A stretch of 64,000 bases of DNA from Planomonospora sp. ID67723 (GCF_015711605.1 NZ_JABTEZ010000004.1:186001-250000); one strand, 5' to 3'; counted from the stretch's first letter, positions 49,870 to 59,383 are shown. Notes: generated by a model not told the origin, from the letters alone. A program made the numbers and translations.

Positions 49870-50385
49870 CGCCTGGCCCCCAGAAACCGCAGGTCCAGCG
49901 CCAGGGCACGAACAACCGGGGATAACGGGCGGTCATCCCCTCCCAGCACGTCCTGGCTTTCTTGAACCCCCGCAGCCGTCTCTACTTCTTGCGGAGCCAC
50001 CGCATCAGATAGGCGTTGATGCGGTGCAGGAAGGGATGCAGCGCGGAGCGGTAGAACGCCCTGTAGTACTGCATCCAGCCCCCGACGATCGGGTTGATCG
50101 CGCGGGCCAGCTCGGCAAGGCTGTGGCCGACGCGCCGGTGCAGTCGCCAGCGGCGCACCTGGACGCTGATTTTCTTCAGGGCGTCCTTGCTGATCGCGGG
50201 CAGGAAGTCGGTGAAGTTCCTGCCGTGACAGCTTCTCGCCTTGCGGGCGCGGAAGGTGAACCCCAAGAAGGTGAACGACACGTGCTCATATGAGCCTCGC
50301 CGGTTGCCGTCCTTGCAGTACACGATCCGGGTCTTGCCGGGGTGCAGCCGCAGCCCGACGCATTCCATCCCCTCCCTGTCAAAAT
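49870..50385 (-). mobile_element. Group II intron reverse transcriptase/maturase, 3' remnant
   Basis: The minus-strand sequence VGLRLHPGKTRIVYCKDGNR, HVSFTFLGFTFRARKARS and LARAINPIVGGWMQYYRAFY is the end of the RT domain plus maturase X domain. After RWLRKK comes TAG (49982-49984), then RRLRGFKKARTCWEGMTARY PRLF in the same frame, so a Tyr codon has become a stop. Upstream of about 50385 the RT domain is gone. The intron is 5'-truncated and immobile, although domain V persists. Confidence 0.85.
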
Positions 50386-50696
50386 AGACAGAGGTAACAA
50401 ACAGGCATGAAACTCTGTGCTGAGGGTGGGGAAGGAGACATCCCTTCGTGGGAGCAAGCAAGCCGGATCCGGAGATCCTCGACCCTCAAGTGCGCGAATG
50501 GGGGAGTCCGCGCCCCTACTCCGCTGGGCGGATGAGGTTACCGGTACGCACAGGGTTGACGCGCCCGGGTCGGCGCGTATCTTTCGCTTAGGAAAGTTTC
50601 CTAAGCATTTCCTCTGCTGCACTTCCCCGGAATGAGGCGTGAACCGGGGCGTACGGAACATGAAACAGCCATCCGTCACCAATCCTAGGAGAGGGT

Positions 50697-51008
50697 ATGA
50701 GAAGAACCCTGCGCGTCCTCGCCGCGACCATGCTCACAGCGGGAGCCGTTACCGTCGGATCGAGCATGCTGAGCCCGGCGTCGGCAGGAGTCGATGACTG
50801 CGACTACGCCGTCGGTCAGAACTCATTCTCCGCCCGATGTGCGACGAACGGTCCCGCCTACGAGTTCCGCGCGTGGGTCCAGTGTGTCAACGGCCGTAGG
50901 GACGGCGGCTGGGTGACGACCAACAGCGGCCAGTGGAGCACGGCGAGCTGCGGACCATGGTGGATCGATCGTCTGAGCTACGGCATGGACGTGCGCCCGC
51001 TGTCTTGA
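50697..51008 (+). CDS. Small secreted cysteine-containing protein
   Basis: This encodes 103 residues from ATG 50697, with GGAGAGG immediately upstream. The signal peptide is MRRTLRVLAATMLTAGAVTV then GSSMLSPASA|GV. The mature part is about 70 residues with four cysteines (DDCDY, SARCATN, VQCVNG, ASCGPWW), likely two disulfides, and aromatic clusters. It is followed by a strong terminator, so it is a single-gene transcript. The size and cysteine pattern resemble small secreted proteins of actinomycetes; no function is assigned. Confidence 0.78.
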   Translation: MRRTLRVLAATMLTAGAVTVGSSMLSPASAGVDDCDYAVGQNSFSARCATNGPAYEFRAWVQCVNGRRDGGWVTTNSGQWSTASCGPWWIDRLSYGMDVRPLS

Positions 51009-51044
51009 CGCGGGGACGGCCACGCCGCCACGAGGGGCGATACC

Positions 51045-51082
51045 GCAGGGGCGTGGCCGACTGCGCTCGGCCACGCCCCTGC
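51045..51082 (+). terminator. Strong hairpin terminator
   Basis: GCAGGGGCGTGGCCGA (51045-51060) and TCGGCCACGCCCCTGC (51067-51082) are perfect 16-bp arms around a 6-nt loop, 37 bases after the secreted-protein stop. There is no long T tract, as is common in actinomycetes. Confidence 0.8.
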
Positions 51083-51323
51083 TGCAGGGTTTGGTCGTAG
51101 CGCAGAAAGGCGGCACAACCGGTCAGGTAGCGGATACAGGCGTCGATCTGGTGTGACGGCGATGTGCCGCGAGCGCGGTGGCCCGGGCCTTCAGCGCGCC
51201 GTGCTCTGCACCGCATTGGCGATCGTGGGGTGTTCACGAGTGGCCCTGACCTGCGGACAAGCCAGGGAATCGTTGATTGCTTTCCCAGGATGAAGATGAT
51301 CGTTCCTCTGGCCGGCCGTGCAC

Positions 51324-51541
51324 TCAAGGCCCAGGTGGGTGCCAGGAGGGGTCGCCGATGCGCGAGTGCCGCGCCTGGAACCAGTCGGTGGCGATGTCGG
51401 TTTCGGTGATCCGCCCGATCAGCGCCAAGGCGGAACTGACGCTCTCGTCTGCTTCCACGGGGTCGACGTCGTCATCGGTGACCTGGAAGCGCAGTCCGTC
51501 CATCAGGTGGTCGAGCGCGTGTGGATCGTCGCCGAACTGGA
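51324..51541 (-). pseudogene. C-terminal fragment of an unknown acidic protein, cut by IS3
   Basis: The minus-strand frame QFGDDPHALDHLMDGLRFQV then TDDDVDPVEADESVSSALAL and IGRITETDIATDWFQARHSR ends at 51324. Its 5' side begins exactly at the IS3 terminal repeat at 51541, so an IS3 insertion separated it from its N-terminus. I do not recognise the family. Confidence 0.55.
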
Positions 51542-51766
51542 GTTGCCCCGGTTCGGTAGACACATCAGGGCTTTCGACTACGCGGCAGCATAGTCGAGAT
51601 CTTGGGTGGCCTTGAGCGTGTGTCGGCGTTCGTATTCGGCGGGACTGAGCTGGCCATTGGCCGAGTGACGCCGGCGTGGGTTGTAGAACCCCTCGATGTA
51701 GGAGAACAGCGCCCGTTCGGCCTCTGACCGGGTGCGGAAGGTGCGCCGATCGATCAGCTCGCACTA
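51541..51766 (-). mobile_element. IS3-family 3' end remnant
   Basis: The minus-strand peptide RSEAERALFSYIEGFYNPRR then RHSANGQLSPAEYERRHTLK ends at TAG 51578-51580. The terminal repeat AGTTGCCCCGGTTCGGTAGA (51541-51560) matches, inverted, the one at 16293-16317. The remnant is joined at about 51766 to the IS256 fragment in opposite orientation. Confidence 0.8.
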
Positions 51767-52325
51767 TCGCCTCCAAGATCTCAGCCGCCGACCAGGCCGC
51801 GGTCAAAGCCGCCTGCTGGGGCATCTTCGATCTTGCCGGCCTCGGCGACGTCACGCCCGGCCGGCAGCTGGTCGAACTGGTGCGGGCCCGCATCGACGCC
51901 TTCGCCGAGGCCTGGGGCCGCTCCTGCCCGGCGGCGGTCAGGAGCCTGCTGACCGACCGCCACAACCTGACCTCCTACCTGCGCTTCCCCGCCGAGCACC
52001 ACAAGCGCGTGCGCCACTGCACCTTCATCGAGCGGACCTTCGGCGAGACCCGCCGCGTGAAGGTGATCGGCCGCTTCGCCGGCGAGACCTCGTGCGTGTC
52101 GCTGGTGCGGGCCGTCCTGGACCGGGCCTCACGGGGCTGGCGCGGCTTCACCACGACCCCGGCCGGACTGCGTGTTCCGCAGGACCTACGGCGCGCGCTG
52201 CTGCACCCGCCGACCCAGCTCCACCCCGCTTCGCAGACCGTCGTGACGACGGCTACCGAGGCCGCCTAAGATCAACCTACGGCACCTATCTCGTCGAGCC
52301 TTTTAACCGCTCCGAGGACGCAACC
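51766..52325 (+). mobile_element. IS256-family 3' end, right copy of the inverted repeat
   Basis: The plus-strand frame ASKISAADQAAVKAACWGIF, then LLTDRHNLTSYLRFPAEHHK and RVRHCTFIERTFGETRRVKV to stop 52267-52269 is the transposase C-terminal half. The outer end (to 52325) is identical to the inverted end at 46984. The 5' half is missing, replaced by the IS3 remnant. Together with 46984-47543 it forms a 560-bp inverted repeat. Confidence 0.85.
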
Positions 52326-52430
52326 GGCGGTGTCGGCGTACTGGCTTGTGTGCAGAGGCGGGTACGGGTGGATGCGCAGAGGCCGCTGTGCCCATGCGAC
52401 GGAGCAATGTCCGCAGGCTGGGGGCTCGGC

Positions 52431-53066
52431 TCAGTTCGGCGAGCTCCGGCCTGGCTCGGCCTCCGGCCAGGCAGCCATCGCCATATCGGCGATGGCTGCC
52501 AGTTCGGTCGCGTCGGCTCCATCGCGGGCGCGCTGTGACATCCCCTGGATGACGACGGCGAAATAACCGGCCAGGGCGCGAGGGTCGGCGCCGGGAGGGA
52601 GTTCGCCTTCCTGCTGGGCGGTACGCAGGCGGTCGTGGAAAACCATGAGGTTGGCGTTACGCAGGTCGCGCAGGAACACCGCTATCTCGGCGTCCTGGAC
52701 TGTGACGTTGGTGGCGGCGCTGATGGTCAGGCAACCGGCCGGGTGGGAGGGATCGGGGTAGATCGCCGCCGCCTGGTGCAGGATTCGGGCGAACGCCCGG
52801 AAGGCGGTGGGCTCCTCCTTCAGGGCGATGCCGATGAACGCGCCGACGGACGAGCGCGCGTAGGCGTGCACCACCTCCTTGAACAGCGACCTCTTGTCAC
52901 CGAAGGCGGCGTAGAGGCTGCCTGGGCGGATGCCCATCGCTTCGGTGAGCTCGTTGAGCGAGGTGGCCTCGTAGCCGCGCTCCCAAAACAGGCGCATGGC
53001 CTGCGTGAGGGCGGCGTCGCGATCGAACGTGCGCGGCCGTCCCCGTGGTGCACCCGTCTGGCCCAT
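52431..53066 (-). CDS. TetR/AcrR-family regulator
   Basis: This encodes 211 residues from ATG 53066 (MGQTGAPRGRPRTFDRDAAL). The N-terminal HTH is TSLNELTEAMGIRPGSLYAA FGDKRSLF. The C-terminal domain with IYPDPSHPAGCLTISAATNV matches the TetR_C group that often senses electrophiles or regulates SDR genes; the Cys in HPAGCL is conserved in such members. Upstream open codons beyond 53066 run into the promoter and are not used. It is divergent from the SDR at 53152, with two palindromes in the gap, so it probably represses both. Confidence 0.9.
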   Translation of the reverse strand: MGQTGAPRGRPRTFDRDAALTQAMRLFWERGYEATSLNELTEAMGIRPGSLYAAFGDKRSLFKEVVHAYARSSVGAFIGIALKEEPTAFRAFARILHQAAAIYPDPSHPAGCLTISAATNVTVQDAEIAVFLRDLRNANLMVFHDRLRTAQQEGELPPGADPRALAGYFAVVIQGMSQRARDGADATELAAIADMAMAAWPEAEPGRSSPN

Positions 53067-53073
53067 GCACTCA

Positions 53074-53137
53074 TTGTAGAGCGATCGCTCAATAAGTTGT
53101 GCTAGCTTCTTTGTTGAGTAATCACTCAACAAAGAAG
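53074..53137. promoter_or_regulatory. Two related TetR operators
   Basis: Site 1 (53074-53095) is centred on the perfect palindrome GAGCGATCGCTC. Site 2 is CTTCTTTGTTGAGT (53106-53119), AATC, ACTCAACAAAGAAG (53124-53137), 14-bp perfect arms. Both share TTGT-GAG--ATC-CTCAA-AA with centres 37 bp apart. Confidence 0.8.
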
Positions 53138-53151
53138 AGTGGAAGGACACC

Positions 53152-53925
53152 ATGGGCGCACACGTGCTGAACGACAAGGTCGCGCTGGTCACCGGCGGCA
53201 GCCGAGGAATCGGCCGGGCCATCGCCGAGCGGCTCGGCAGGGACGGCGCCGTCGTGGCCGTCGCCTTCGCGCGCGACAAGGCCGCGGCCGACGAGGTCGT
53301 CGAGAAGATCGGCAAGGGCGGCGGCCGGGCGTTCGCGATCCAAGCCGAGCTGGGCAGGCACGGTGACGCAGCCGCGCTCTGGGCCGCCTTCGACGACCAG
53401 ATCCAGCAGCACTCGCCCCGTGCGGGCGTCGACATCATCGTCAACAACGCCGGCATCGGCCGTAGCGCGGACCTGGTCTCACTCACCGAGGAAGGATTCG
53501 ACGAGGTCTTCGCGGTGAACGTCCGGGCGCCGTTCTTCATCGTGCAGCACGGACTCGAGCGGCTGCGCGACGGCGGACGCATCATCAACATCTCCAGCGG
53601 CGCGGCCCGCCTGGCCATGCCGGAGATCATCGCCTACGGCTCCACGAAGGGCGCTTTGGACACCTTCACCCTCAACCTGGCCAAGCAGCTGGGTCCGCGA
53701 GGCATCACGGTCAACTCGGTGGCGCCCGGGATCGTCGATACTGACGTTAACGCGGGGTGGTTGCGCGGCAACTCGCAAGCCCAGGCCCACGCTGCGTCCC
53801 TGGCGGCCCTCGGCCGGATCGGACGACCTGACGACATCGCCGACATCGTGGCCTTCCTCGCCGCCGACGACGCCCGCTGGGTGACCGGCAGAGTGATCGA
53901 CGCGACCGGCGGCGCCGGCCTGTGA
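53152..53925 (+). CDS. Short-chain dehydrogenase/reductase, FabG-like
   Basis: This encodes 257 residues starting MGAHVLNDKVALVTGGSRGI. The cofactor motif VTGGSRGIGRAIAERLG, NNAGIGRSADL, catalytic Ser in INISSGAAR and AYGSTKGAL (YxxxK) are all present, as is the C-terminal IGRPDDIADIVAFLAADDAR W. This is a classical NAD(P)H-dependent SDR, cytoplasmic and probably tetrameric. It is divergent from and presumably repressed by the TetR regulator. The substrate is unknown; such pairs often reduce or oxidise xenobiotic carbonyls. Confidence 0.9.
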   Translation: MGAHVLNDKVALVTGGSRGIGRAIAERLGRDGAVVAVAFARDKAAADEVVEKIGKGGGRAFAIQAELGRHGDAAALWAAFDDQIQQHSPRAGVDIIVNNAGIGRSADLVSLTEEGFDEVFAVNVRAPFFIVQHGLERLRDGGRIINISSGAARLAMPEIIAYGSTKGALDTFTLNLAKQLGPRGITVNSVAPGIVDTDVNAGWLRGNSQAQAHAASLAALGRIGRPDDIADIVAFLAADDARWVTGRVIDATGGAGL

Positions 53926-54029
53926 TGCCCCTCTCGGGCGGGAAGTGCCCGCCGTATCGCTCCCGCCCGAGACGATCACCCACCCCGCGGCGATGACGAC
54001 TGCACAGCCGGGTGCTCTGCACGATCACT

Positions 54030-54239
54030 CGTACGCACCTCTGCATGTCAAGGGGCACGCCGACGGGCGGCGACTCCACGGTGTGGGTGTGGGACTTGGC
54101 CGCAGGTAAGCAGATCGGCCAGCCGCGCACCGGTCACACCGGCATCATCGGCGCATTGGCGGTCGGCCAGTTCGGCGGCCGGACCATCGCCGTCTCCGGT
54201 GACGGCAAGCTGCTGATGTGGAACCTCGGCCCGTCCTGA
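54030..54239 (+). pseudogene. WD40 C-terminal fragment of a kinase-like gene
   Basis: DSTVWVWDLAAGKQIGQPRT then GHTGIIGALAVGQFGGRTIA and VSGDGKLLMWNLGPS is the last one and a half WD40 repeats and C-terminus of a protein related to the one at 26063-28477. No start or kinase domain precedes it. It is an orphan end left by deletion. Confidence 0.65.
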
Positions 54240-54541
54240 TCGGTGGGGCGGTGCTGACTGTGGGCGCTGGATGCCTCGGTGGGCGCCGACGCGGGTGCGG
54301 TGGGGAAAGCAGGCGCCTGGTGTAGCGGTGGCCGTGGCCGATGAACCGCGCGCCGTCGCGTGAGCGCAATAGCGGCGGCCGCATGCAGGGCGTAGTCGGC
54401 ATCACCGGGAACCAGGGTGGTGGCGTCGTCGGCGTGCTAGCCCTCCGGCGTGTCGACGTGCACGGGCACCACGAGGGAGCCGTCGGCGCGCTTAATCGCA
54501 GTCCACACAGCGTAGTCCGTGTGTGCGGGCGGTCTTTGAAG
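54240..54541. other. Intergenic region with a minus-strand remnant
   Basis: On the minus strand TDYAVWTAIKRADGSLVVPV HVDTPEG stops at TAG 54437-54439, and protein-like sequence continues beyond in the same frame (HADDATTLVPGDADYALHAA). This suggests a decayed small gene. Nothing else is supported. Confidence 0.3.
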
Positions 54542-54676
54542 TCACGGCGAGAGGCCGCCGGCGGCCCGGGGGTCGAGCAGGATGAGGATGGTCAGCAGAA
54601 CGATCCAGACGATGACCGCCGCCAGCAAGATCCTGCTCCAGGACAGGTGGCGGTGCGAGGGTTTCGGCGTCTTCAC
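54542..54676 (-). CDS. 44-residue single-pass membrane peptide coupled to CorA
   Basis: GTG 54676 overlaps the CorA stop codon (GTGA). The peptide reads VKTPKPSHRHLSWSRILLAA then VIVWIVLLTILILLDPRAAG GLSP: a basic cytosolic N-terminus and one strong helix. Its size, topology and translational coupling suggest an accessory subunit of the CorA channel or a small regulator. This is inference from context. Confidence 0.55.
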   Translation of the reverse strand: MKTPKPSHRHLSWSRILLAAVIVWIVLLTILILLDPRAAGGLSP

Positions 54677-55674
54677 AGCCACCCGCTCTTGCGCAGCATC
54701 CGATAAACGATGATCACGGCGATGACCATGACGGTCAAACTGAAGGGATAGCCCAGCAGCCAGTGCAGCTCGGGCATGTGGTCGAAGTTCATGCCGTAGA
54801 TCCCGGCGATCATGGTGGGGACAGCGATGAGGGCGGCCCACGAGGAGATCTTGCGCATGTCGGCGTTCTGCTGCATGGCCGCGGCGCTGTGCTCGCGGCC
54901 CACCAGCGCCAGGTGCGCGCTCAACGCGCTGGTCAGCAGCTCGTTGTGCTCATCGACCGCGGCGTCCACCCGCAGCAGATGGTCCAGCACGTCGCGGAAC
55001 TGCTCCCGGGCGACCGAGCACAGCTCCACCCGGCCCTTGACGATCTCTTCCAGGACCGGCACCAGAGGGTCCTGGGCGGCGCGGAACTCCAGTACCTCAC
55101 GTTTGAGGGAGTAGATGGCCTCGATGACGTCGGCGTCCTGGCCGCTGAAGACGCGCCGCTCCAGGGCGATCAGGTCGGCTTCGACCTCGTGGGAGATGCG
55201 CGAGTAGGTGTCGACGACCTGATCGCAGATCGCATACAGCACCCCGGCCGGGCCGGCGGCCAGCAGGTCAGGGTCGGATTCGATGCGCCGGCGCACTCCG
55301 GTCAGCGGGTTGGCCCGGCCGTGGCGGACGCTGATGACGAAGTCATCGCCGAGGAACAGGTTGATCTCGCCGACTTCGATGTCGGAGCCCTCTTCCACAT
55401 ACCGCAGCGGCTTGAGCACCACGAACAGGGTGTCGTCATAGCGCTCCAGCTTGGGCCGCTGGTGGGCGTGGATGGCGTCCTCGATGGCCAGGGGATGCAG
55501 CGTGACCTCGCTGGTGATCAGATCGAACTCCTCCTGGGTGGGGTCGTGCAGGCCGATCCAGAGAAAACAGTCGCCGTCGGCGCGGGCGGCGGCGAAGGCA
55601 TCGCTGATGTCGCCGGTGATGGTCTCCCGCGCGCCGTCTCGGTAGATGGCCTTGTCCACAATCACATCAGGCAT
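54673..55674 (-). CDS. corA: CorA-type magnesium/divalent cation channel
   Basis: This encodes 333 residues. A large acidic N-terminal cytoplasmic domain (with LHPLAIEDAIHAHQRPKLER and ISVRHGRANPLTGVRRRIES) leads into the long stalk helix. Two C-terminal helices are separated by the invariant IYGMNFDHMPEL signature (Gly-Met-Asn at about residues 294-296), which is the selectivity entrance. The last residues RMLRKSGWL carry the family's basic tail. It forms pentamers in the cytoplasmic membrane and imports Mg2+. It is downstream of a K+ transport block and coupled to a 44-residue peptide. Confidence 0.93.
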   Translation of the reverse strand: MPDVIVDKAIYRDGARETITGDISDAFAAARADGDCFLWIGLHDPTQEEFDLITSEVTLHPLAIEDAIHAHQRPKLERYDDTLFVVLKPLRYVEEGSDIEVGEINLFLGDDFVISVRHGRANPLTGVRRRIESDPDLLAAGPAGVLYAICDQVVDTYSRISHEVEADLIALERRVFSGQDADVIEAIYSLKREVLEFRAAQDPLVPVLEEIVKGRVELCSVAREQFRDVLDHLLRVDAAVDEHNELLTSALSAHLALVGREHSAAAMQQNADMRKISSWAALIAVPTMIAGIYGMNFDHMPELHWLLGYPFSLTVMVIAVIIVYRMLRKSGWL

Positions 55675-55750
55675 TGTGCCGGATGGGGCGATCCTCCCCT
55701 CTGCGGGAGGCCGATGCGTAGCAGCTGTCGGCGACCGCCCGGGGCCCGGC

Positions 55751-57145
55751 TCACCCGACGATGACTTTTTCCTCGGGCAGCTCGTAACGGCGGGTGCGAG
55801 TCTGGAGCGCCAGTGCGGAAAACAAAGTGGCCGGGCCGACCCGGCCGGCGAACATCAACGCCGCGACGAGCAGCTGCCCGGCCGGGGTGAGGTCGGCGGT
55901 GATGCCGGTGGACAGGCCCACCGTGGCGATGGCCGAGACCACCTCAAACAACACCGCATCGAGGCTGTGCGGGGTCAGCGCGAGCAGCGCGTAGGTACTG
56001 GCGGTGACCAGCCCCACGCCCAGCAGGGCGATGGCCAGCGCCTGGCGCTGTACGGTGGCGGCCAGGCGGCGGTGGCCGGCGTTGACGTGGGTCTCGCCGC
56101 GCAGCTCGGCCCAGAGCGCGTAGGCCAGCACGGCGAAGGTGGTGACCTTGATGCCGCCAGCGGTGCCGGCGCTGCCGCCGCCGATGAACATCAGCACGTC
56201 GGTGGCCAGCCAGCTGGTCGGGTACATCGCGGCGATGTCCAGGCTGTTGAATCCGGCGGTGCGGGGCATCACGCCGGTGAAGAGGCCGGCCAGCAGCTTG
56301 CCGCCCAGATCCATCGGCCCCAAGGTCTTGGGGTTGGCCCACTCGGTGATGGTGAAGGCCAGGAAGCCTAAGGCGAGCAGGACCAGCGTGGTGACGACGG
56401 TGATGCGGGTCAGCACCGACCACCGGCTCGGATGGCGCCAGGAGTGGCGCAGCTCGAAGATCACCGGAAAGCCCAGGCCGCCGATGATGACCGCCAGCGC
56501 GATCGGCAGGCAGATCCACCCATCGGTGGCAAAACGCATCAGGTTGTCGGGCCACAGGCCGAAGCCGGCGTTGTTGAACGCCGAGATCGCATGGAAGACT
56601 CCCAGATAGGCGGCCCGGCCGAACGGCTGGCCGTAGCCGAGCGCGAAGCGGGCAGTCAGCACCGCGGCGATGAGCGCCTCAGTCGCCAGGCTGAAGAGCA
56701 CCACCTTGACGATCACCCGGCGCAGGTCGCTCATCTGCGGGGACCTGGTCTCGGCCTGGGCCCACATCCGGGCGCGCAGCCCGATTCGGCCGGAGATCAT
56801 CATCGCGAACAGGGTGGCCAGCGTCATGATGCCCAAGCCTCCGGCCTGAATCAGCACCAAGATGACGGCCTCGCCGAAGACCGACCAGTGACCGGCGGTG
56901 TCGACGACCACCAGCCCGGTCACGCACACCGCCGAGATTGCGGTGAACAATGCGTCGATCAGCTTGGTGGCCTGCCCGGACTCGCTGGCCCACGGGCTGG
57001 CCAGCGCCGCGGTGCCGAGCACCGCGGCGACGGCGAACGCGGTCACGATGATCTGGGCCGGATGCTGGAAGCGGTCCAGCAGCACCTGAGAGGCGGAACG
57101 ACGCATTGATTGGACCATCCTGTCGCTTGAGTCGCGCCTGGGCAT
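55751..57145 (-). CDS. TrkH/KtrB-type potassium uptake channel subunit
   Basis: This encodes up to 464 residues; ATG codons at 57118 and 57106 are equally possible starts. Four MPM repeats are seen, each with a P-loop: TAISAVCVTGLVVVDT, FHAISAFNNAGFGLWP, GVMPRTAGFNSLDIAA and SAIATVGLSTGITADL. Gly residues of the K+ filter are present in each. The IGGGSAGTAGGIKVTTFAVL segment is the intramembrane gate loop typical of KtrB/TrkH. It works with a cytosolic RCK subunit (KtrA/TrkA), which is not in the window. It is flanked by an APC-type transporter and CorA. Confidence 0.92.
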   Translation of the reverse strand: MPRRDSSDRMVQSMRRSASQVLLDRFQHPAQIIVTAFAVAAVLGTAALASPWASESGQATKLIDALFTAISAVCVTGLVVVDTAGHWSVFGEAVILVLIQAGGLGIMTLATLFAMMISGRIGLRARMWAQAETRSPQMSDLRRVIVKVVLFSLATEALIAAVLTARFALGYGQPFGRAAYLGVFHAISAFNNAGFGLWPDNLMRFATDGWICLPIALAVIIGGLGFPVIFELRHSWRHPSRWSVLTRITVVTTLVLLALGFLAFTITEWANPKTLGPMDLGGKLLAGLFTGVMPRTAGFNSLDIAAMYPTSWLATDVLMFIGGGSAGTAGGIKVTTFAVLAYALWAELRGETHVNAGHRRLAATVQRQALAIALLGVGLVTASTYALLALTPHSLDAVLFEVVSAIATVGLSTGITADLTPAGQLLVAALMFAGRVGPATLFSALALQTRTRRYELPEEKVIVG

Positions 57146-57334
57146 CGGTGGGGTGATGACGACGGTTTGAAGGGGTGCCAGGTGTCGGTCGGCTGCGGGA
57201 CCGCTTAGCGATCACGAAGACATGATCTGAGGTCGAGTTCTGGCGCCGCTCTGAAGGGGTCAATCCACGCGCGGACTGCCGGGAGACAGGTGTGATCAAA
57301 GGCGGGTGTAGTGAACGCCGCTGCCGGTGGCGGC

Positions 57335-59329
57335 TCAGCCGACATGGACCAGCGGGCGACGGGCGGGGTCAGGCTCGGCTTGGCGCAGTACCTCCCGGGT
57401 CAGCGGCGGGATGTCGCCGCCGCCGAAGACCAGGTAGCGCAGCAGCGCGCCGATCGGGTTGCCCTCGGCGGCCCAGTGGAAGTAGACGTGCGGCGTCTTG
57501 CCGGTCTCATCGCGCAGGTACAGCAGCAGTGCGGCGATGGCGTTGGCGATGGTCGGGCTCTCCATGCGCAGGATACGGAAACCGTGGCGTTCCTCGCCGA
57601 TGACGCGCAGCTCGCTTTCGAACTCCGAGGCGTCCGGGACGGTCACCTCTAAAAAGATCAGGCCTTCGGCCGTGCGCAGCCGGTGCAGCCCCCAGGCCTC
57701 GCGGGCTTTGTCGACGTACTCCTTGCAGTCTCGGGCGTGCGGCTCGTTGGCGATCAGATGGATCTCCCCGGCCTCGTTGATGTAGCGCCGGGCGGCGTCA
57801 TCCAGGCTGATGCGGGTGACGCGCAGTTCGGTGGAGCGGGTGGCCCGGGAGATCAACGAGGTGATCACGATGGCTAGCACGAACAGCAGCGCGATCACCA
57901 GGCCGTCGGGCCGCTCGATGATGTTGGCCACGGTGGCGTAGGTGAAGATCAGGCTGATGACGCCGAAGGGAACCGCGGCCCGGCGGCGGCCCGTGGTCCA
58001 GGCCGACAGGGTGACCGCGACCGCCGCCGACAAGATCAGCGCCAGCACGCCGGTGGCGTAGGCGCCGCCCTGGGATTCGACGTCGGCATTGAAGACCAGG
58101 GTGATGGCAAAAGAGATGGCGGTGAAGACCAGCACCATCGGCCGGGTGGCCCGGGACCAGTCCGGGGCCATGCCGTAGCGGGGCAGGTAGCGCGGGACGA
58201 TGTTGAGCAGTCCGGCCAGCGCGGAGGCGCCGGCGAACCACAAGATGGCGATGGTGGAGAGGTCGTAGGCGGTGCCGAACCAGTCGCCCAGGAACTCGTG
58301 CGCGAGATAGGCCAGGGCGCGGCCGTTGGCGCGGCCGCCCTCGGCGAACTCCTCGGCCGGGATCAGCACGGTGGTGGCGACGCTGGAGGTGACCAGGAAG
58401 CCGCTCATGATGAGTGCGGCGGTGGTCAGCAGCTTCTTGGCCCCCGCGATGCGCCGCGTCAGATCACCCTTGACCAGCGGCATCACCGCCACTCCCGTCT
58501 CGAAACCGGACAGCCCCAGGGCGAGTTTCGGCATGACGTACAGCGAGACGGCGATCATCGCAATCGGGCTGGAGTGCTCGGCGGCCAGCGCGGCGCCCCA
58601 GTCGCCGACCAGGGCCGGCTCGGCCAGCACGTGCTGGACGGCCACCGCCACGACCACGACGTTCAAGACCAGGTAGACGGCGACCAGCACCACCGCGATG
58701 GAGATGGCCTCGCTGAAGCCGACCAAGAACACCCCGCCCAGGGCGGCGATCAGCGCCAGCGTCACCGGCACCTGCCAGCCGGACAGGAACTCGGGCACGA
58801 AGGGGTTGTGCAGCACGTGGGCGGTGGCGTCGGCGGCCGACAGCGTGATCGTCACGATGAACGCGGTGGCCACGAACCCGAGCAGGAACAGCACCAGCAG
58901 TTTGCCGCGCCAGCCGGGCAGCAGGCTCTCCAGCATCGACAGCGAGCCCAGCCCGTTGGGGCTCTGCCGGGCCACGGCCCGGTAGGTGGGCAGCGCGCCG
59001 AACAACGTCAGCGCCACCAGCAGCAGCGTGGCGACGGGGCTGAGCGCTCCGGCGGCCAGTGCGGCGATGCCCGGCTGGTAGCCGAGGGTGGAGAAGTAGT
59101 CCACACCGGTCAGGCACATCACCTGCCACCAGGTGTGCTGGTGGCCCGGTGCCTCCTGGTGGTGCGGGCCGGTGGTCTTGGCGTCCGAGCGCGGCAGGCC
59201 GTGCAGCAGCCATCGGCGCAGTGTGGACTCGCCGTGTGCGGATCCGGTCCTCGGCGGGGTCGATGTGTTCACCCCGGCCCACCCCCCCGTGGTCGATGTC
59301 ACTTGTCGGTGTGTTCGTGTGGCGCGCAT
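57335..59329 (-). CDS. APC-superfamily transporter with long cytosolic C-terminus, possibly K+ importer
   Basis: This encodes 664 residues. After about 60 polar residues there are about 12 helices, beginning [20 protein letters not shown] (the unwound helix 1 of the LeuT fold). Helix 6 is represented by [19 protein letters not shown] soluble tail of about 170 residues follows ([40 protein letters not shown]). The layout resembles KimA/KUP-like K+/H+ symporters, whose tail binds nucleotides, and the location between kdpE and a TrkH gene supports potassium. Amino acid transport is the alternative. Substrate is an inference. Confidence 0.75.
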   Translation of the reverse strand: MRATRTHRQVTSTTGGWAGVNTSTPPRTGSAHGESTLRRWLLHGLPRSDAKTTGPHHQEAPGHQHTWWQVMCLTGVDYFSTLGYQPGIAALAAGALSPVATLLLVALTLFGALPTYRAVARQSPNGLGSLSMLESLLPGWRGKLLVLFLLGFVATAFIVTITLSAADATAHVLHNPFVPEFLSGWQVPVTLALIAALGGVFLVGFSEAISIAVVLVAVYLVLNVVVVAVAVQHVLAEPALVGDWGAALAAEHSSPIAMIAVSLYVMPKLALGLSGFETGVAVMPLVKGDLTRRIAGAKKLLTTAALIMSGFLVTSSVATTVLIPAEEFAEGGRANGRALAYLAHEFLGDWFGTAYDLSTIAILWFAGASALAGLLNIVPRYLPRYGMAPDWSRATRPMVLVFTAISFAITLVFNADVESQGGAYATGVLALILSAAVAVTLSAWTTGRRRAAVPFGVISLIFTYATVANIIERPDGLVIALLFVLAIVITSLISRATRSTELRVTRISLDDAARRYINEAGEIHLIANEPHARDCKEYVDKAREAWGLHRLRTAEGLIFLEVTVPDASEFESELRVIGEERHGFRILRMESPTIANAIAALLLYLRDETGKTPHVYFHWAAEGNPIGALLRYLVFGGGDIPPLTREVLRQAEPDPARRPLVHVG

Positions 59330-59383
59330 GGCGCGCTTCCTTCCGGAACTCGAAAGCGGTGGCCGTCTGACGAATGACCGGCC

